Positions 62,809 through 64,000 of a stretch of 64,000 bases of DNA are shown here, piece after piece. Position 1 is the first letter of the stretch. Every line of letters starts with the position of its first letter. The stretch is from positions 62,001-126,000 of the forward strand of contig NZ_WIOK01000002.1 in NCBI RefSeq assembly GCF_009467825.1, read 5' to 3'. Both the position numbers and the translations under genes were made by a program. Under the pieces are notes generated by a model. It searched no databases, had not been told where the DNA came from, and was given only the letters and a program-made list of their open reading frames with translations. The stretch comes from Cyclobacterium xiamenense (lineage in GTDB: Bacteria > Bacteroidota > Bacteroidia > Cytophagales > Cyclobacteriaceae).

Positions 62809-63393
62809 ATGAAAATAATTGAAAAACAGTCTGGAGTAGCCTTTCACCTCAAAAAGGGAGCATTTTTGAAGGTAATTGATTTACAGGGAGAGCAGGTCAG
62901 CGATTTGGTGGCATTTAATGCGAATGACAAGCGCGAAAAGCTCTCTTCGGGTAAAACCCTGGATTTTGAAAGTACGCTTTTTATCACGAAAGGACATCAT
63001 CTTTGGAGCAACCGAGGTCAGAAAATGATGGAAATATGGGAAGATACGAATGGCAGAAATGATTTTCTCCTGGCTCCTTGCAGTCCCGAAACCTTTCAGA
63101 TTTTATACAACAATCCAACCTATCACCCCAGTTGTTTCGAAAACCTGGAGCAAAACCTCGACGCATTCGGCATACCAGCCGACGATATACCGACAGCCTT
63201 TAATATTTTTATGAATGTACAACTGGACCCGGAAGGAACCATTCGCGTGGAACCTCCAAAAAGCAAGGCGGGGGACTACGTTCTATTTAAAGCCTGCATG
63301 GATTTGATTATTGGTCTAACGGCCTGTTCTGCCGAACAATCCAATAACTTCAAATTCAAACCTATCGGCTACGAGGTAAATCCGGAGTCGTAA
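62809..63393 (+). CDS. DUF1989 / urea-carboxylase-associated family protein
   Basis: 194 residues. Conserved features are VIDLQGEQVSDLVAFNAND (near 25-43), TLDFESTLFITKGHHLWSNR (near 55), and FNIFMNVQLDPEGTI and KAGDYVLFKACMDLIIGLTACS (near 130-175), as in UAAP proteins. In other bacteria, pairs of this family (CgdA/CgdB) act as carboxyguanidine deiminase beside guanidine carboxylase. A single copy here, after a predicted N-hydroxylase, suggests a guanidino-compound pathway, but no carboxylase is present in the window. Cys-containing C-terminal segment fits a metal site. Confidence 0.78.
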   Translation: MKIIEKQSGVAFHLKKGAFLKVIDLQGEQVSDLVAFNANDKREKLSSGKTLDFESTLFITKGHHLWSNRGQKMMEIWEDTNGRNDFLLAPCSPETFQILYNNPTYHPSCFENLEQNLDAFGIPADDIPTAFNIFMNVQLDPEGTIRVEPPKSKAGDYVLFKACMDLIIGLTACSAEQSNNFKFKPIGYEVNPES

Positions 63394-63450
63394 AATCCGG
63401 AAGTTGTCGCGATGGACACCGTTTGGTATTCGGTATCGCTGCTACCGCAC

Positions 63451-63801
63451 TTACCTGATTTCGGGTTCCCCCTTTTTCTTATTGGAGCAATAACGTTGAT
63501 ACCATTCGGGATCATTTCTTTGAATCAGTTCGATCCCTTCGTCGAACATTGCATGTAACTCATTCGAGTACAGGTCGTCTTCGGAAATGGCCTCCTGTAA
63601 AATCAGTCGCCATTGTTCCCTGACCTGTGGGTCGTCGGGTTTAGACTTGAGGTCACTGAGCTTTTCATGGTCAATGATACGCGTCAATTTACATTCGAGC
63701 CATTCATAAATAGTGTCCAGTCTCCCCTTAATTTTTTCGTTAACGGATGCCTCATTCAAATAACTAAGCAGAATCAGTAGTTGCGCAGGTATACTCTTCA
63801 T
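63451..63801 (-). CDS. Small hypothetical protein
   Basis: 116 residues, helical and charged (YLNEASVNEKIKGRLDTIYE, EWLECKLTRIIDHEKLSD). No recognised family. Convergent with DUF1989. Start at ATG 63801. Confidence 0.5.
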   Translation of the reverse strand: MKSIPAQLLILLSYLNEASVNEKIKGRLDTIYEWLECKLTRIIDHEKLSDLKSKPDDPQVREQWRLILQEAISEDDLYSNELHAMFDEGIELIQRNDPEWYQRYCSNKKKGEPEIR

Positions 63802-64000
63802 TTTTCACAGGTTTATTTAAATTTCCTTCGAGGTGGTTACCGCAAAGGACAGATTTATTACGATGCTTCTATATGAGCTTTCAAAAAATGAACCAGACAC
63901 CGTTTTTTATACAAAAAAATAGGCCAAAATTGCCGAAAAAGTTTTTTTAGTTCCAGAAACAGAGATATCGCTAAAAATTAACACAATTTTAAAAAGAAGC

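Overview
The window looks like a chromosomal segment of a Bacteroidota bacterium (Cytophagales- or Saprospiria-like; the exact lineage cannot be read from the sequence). The signs are large TonB-dependent receptors with carboxypeptidase-regulatory-like N-termini, a C-terminal type IX secretion sorting domain (35402-36592), many lipoproteins, RecO and thymidine kinase of Bacteroidota style, almost no Shine-Dalgarno sequences, and repeated promoters of the Bacteroidota form TAnnTTTG with TTTG or TTG about 12-16 bases upstream. Most of the DNA is near 50% G+C, but about 29.6-33.3 kb and 35-37 kb are clearly AT-rich.

Layout. 1-1176: the end of a Y1/HUH (REP-associated-type) transposase, a cluster of short palindromic repeats, and a tRNA-Gln with its terminator. 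1537-10980: ordinary genes (TonB-linked outer membrane protein, beta-propeller lipoprotein, uracil-DNA-glycosylase-family protein, Tat-exported Gfo/Idh/MocA oxidoreductase, an unrecognised cysteine-rich 589-residue protein, an Old Yellow Enzyme). 11305-21140: a nitric oxide response and nitrogen-oxide island, with RIC/ScdA iron-sulfur repair protein, NnrS-like membrane protein, a small cysteine-motif membrane protein, an OprC/NosA-like copper receptor, hemerythrin, Rrf2 regulator, group III truncated hemoglobin, SCO1, then a broken nirK with a frameshifted SUMF1-like gene, and a histidine-rich polytopic protein. 21166-27519: a complete clade II N2O reductase operon (cytochrome c, NosZ, NosB-like, NosL, NosD, NosF, NosY). 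27520-29095: long tandem repeats without genes. 29096-36592: an AT-rich accessory island with a type IIG restriction-modification enzyme, an ApeA-like HEPN protein and a membrane coiled-coil protein. 39069-45727: a dissimilatory nitrite-to-ammonium operon (NrfH, NrfA, a porin-like barrel, the CcsBA cytochrome c synthetase). 46476-52780: ChrA, a 2OG-Fe(II) oxygenase, a lipoprotein, RecO, Tdk and a 2H phosphoesterase. 52782-58448: a glycan-degradation group (sialidase-like, HGSNAT/DUF5009-like, GH20). 59054-63801: a sigma-54 activator with an atypical receiver, MarC, a YqcI/YcgG (GntA-type) protein with a DUF1989 partner, and a small hypothetical.

How it fits together. The organism is predicted to reduce N2O to N2 (NosZ) and nitrite to ammonium (NrfHA). 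Its own copper nitrite reductase gene appears dead: a stop codon in the signal region, loss of the second cupredoxin domain and of the type 1/type 2 copper ligands after the first domain, and a frameshift in the neighbouring gene. Copper for NosZ could come through the OprC/NosA-like receptor, SCO1 and NosL. NO arising from the environment or from NrfA side reactions would be met by RIC, hemerythrin, truncated hemoglobin and the NnrS-like protein. An identical 21-base AT-rich operator-like sequence (core GATA-N4-TATC) lies upstream of both the RIC gene and the histidine-rich membrane protein gene, 8.6 kb apart. It suggests a small regulon run by the Rrf2 protein encoded between them.
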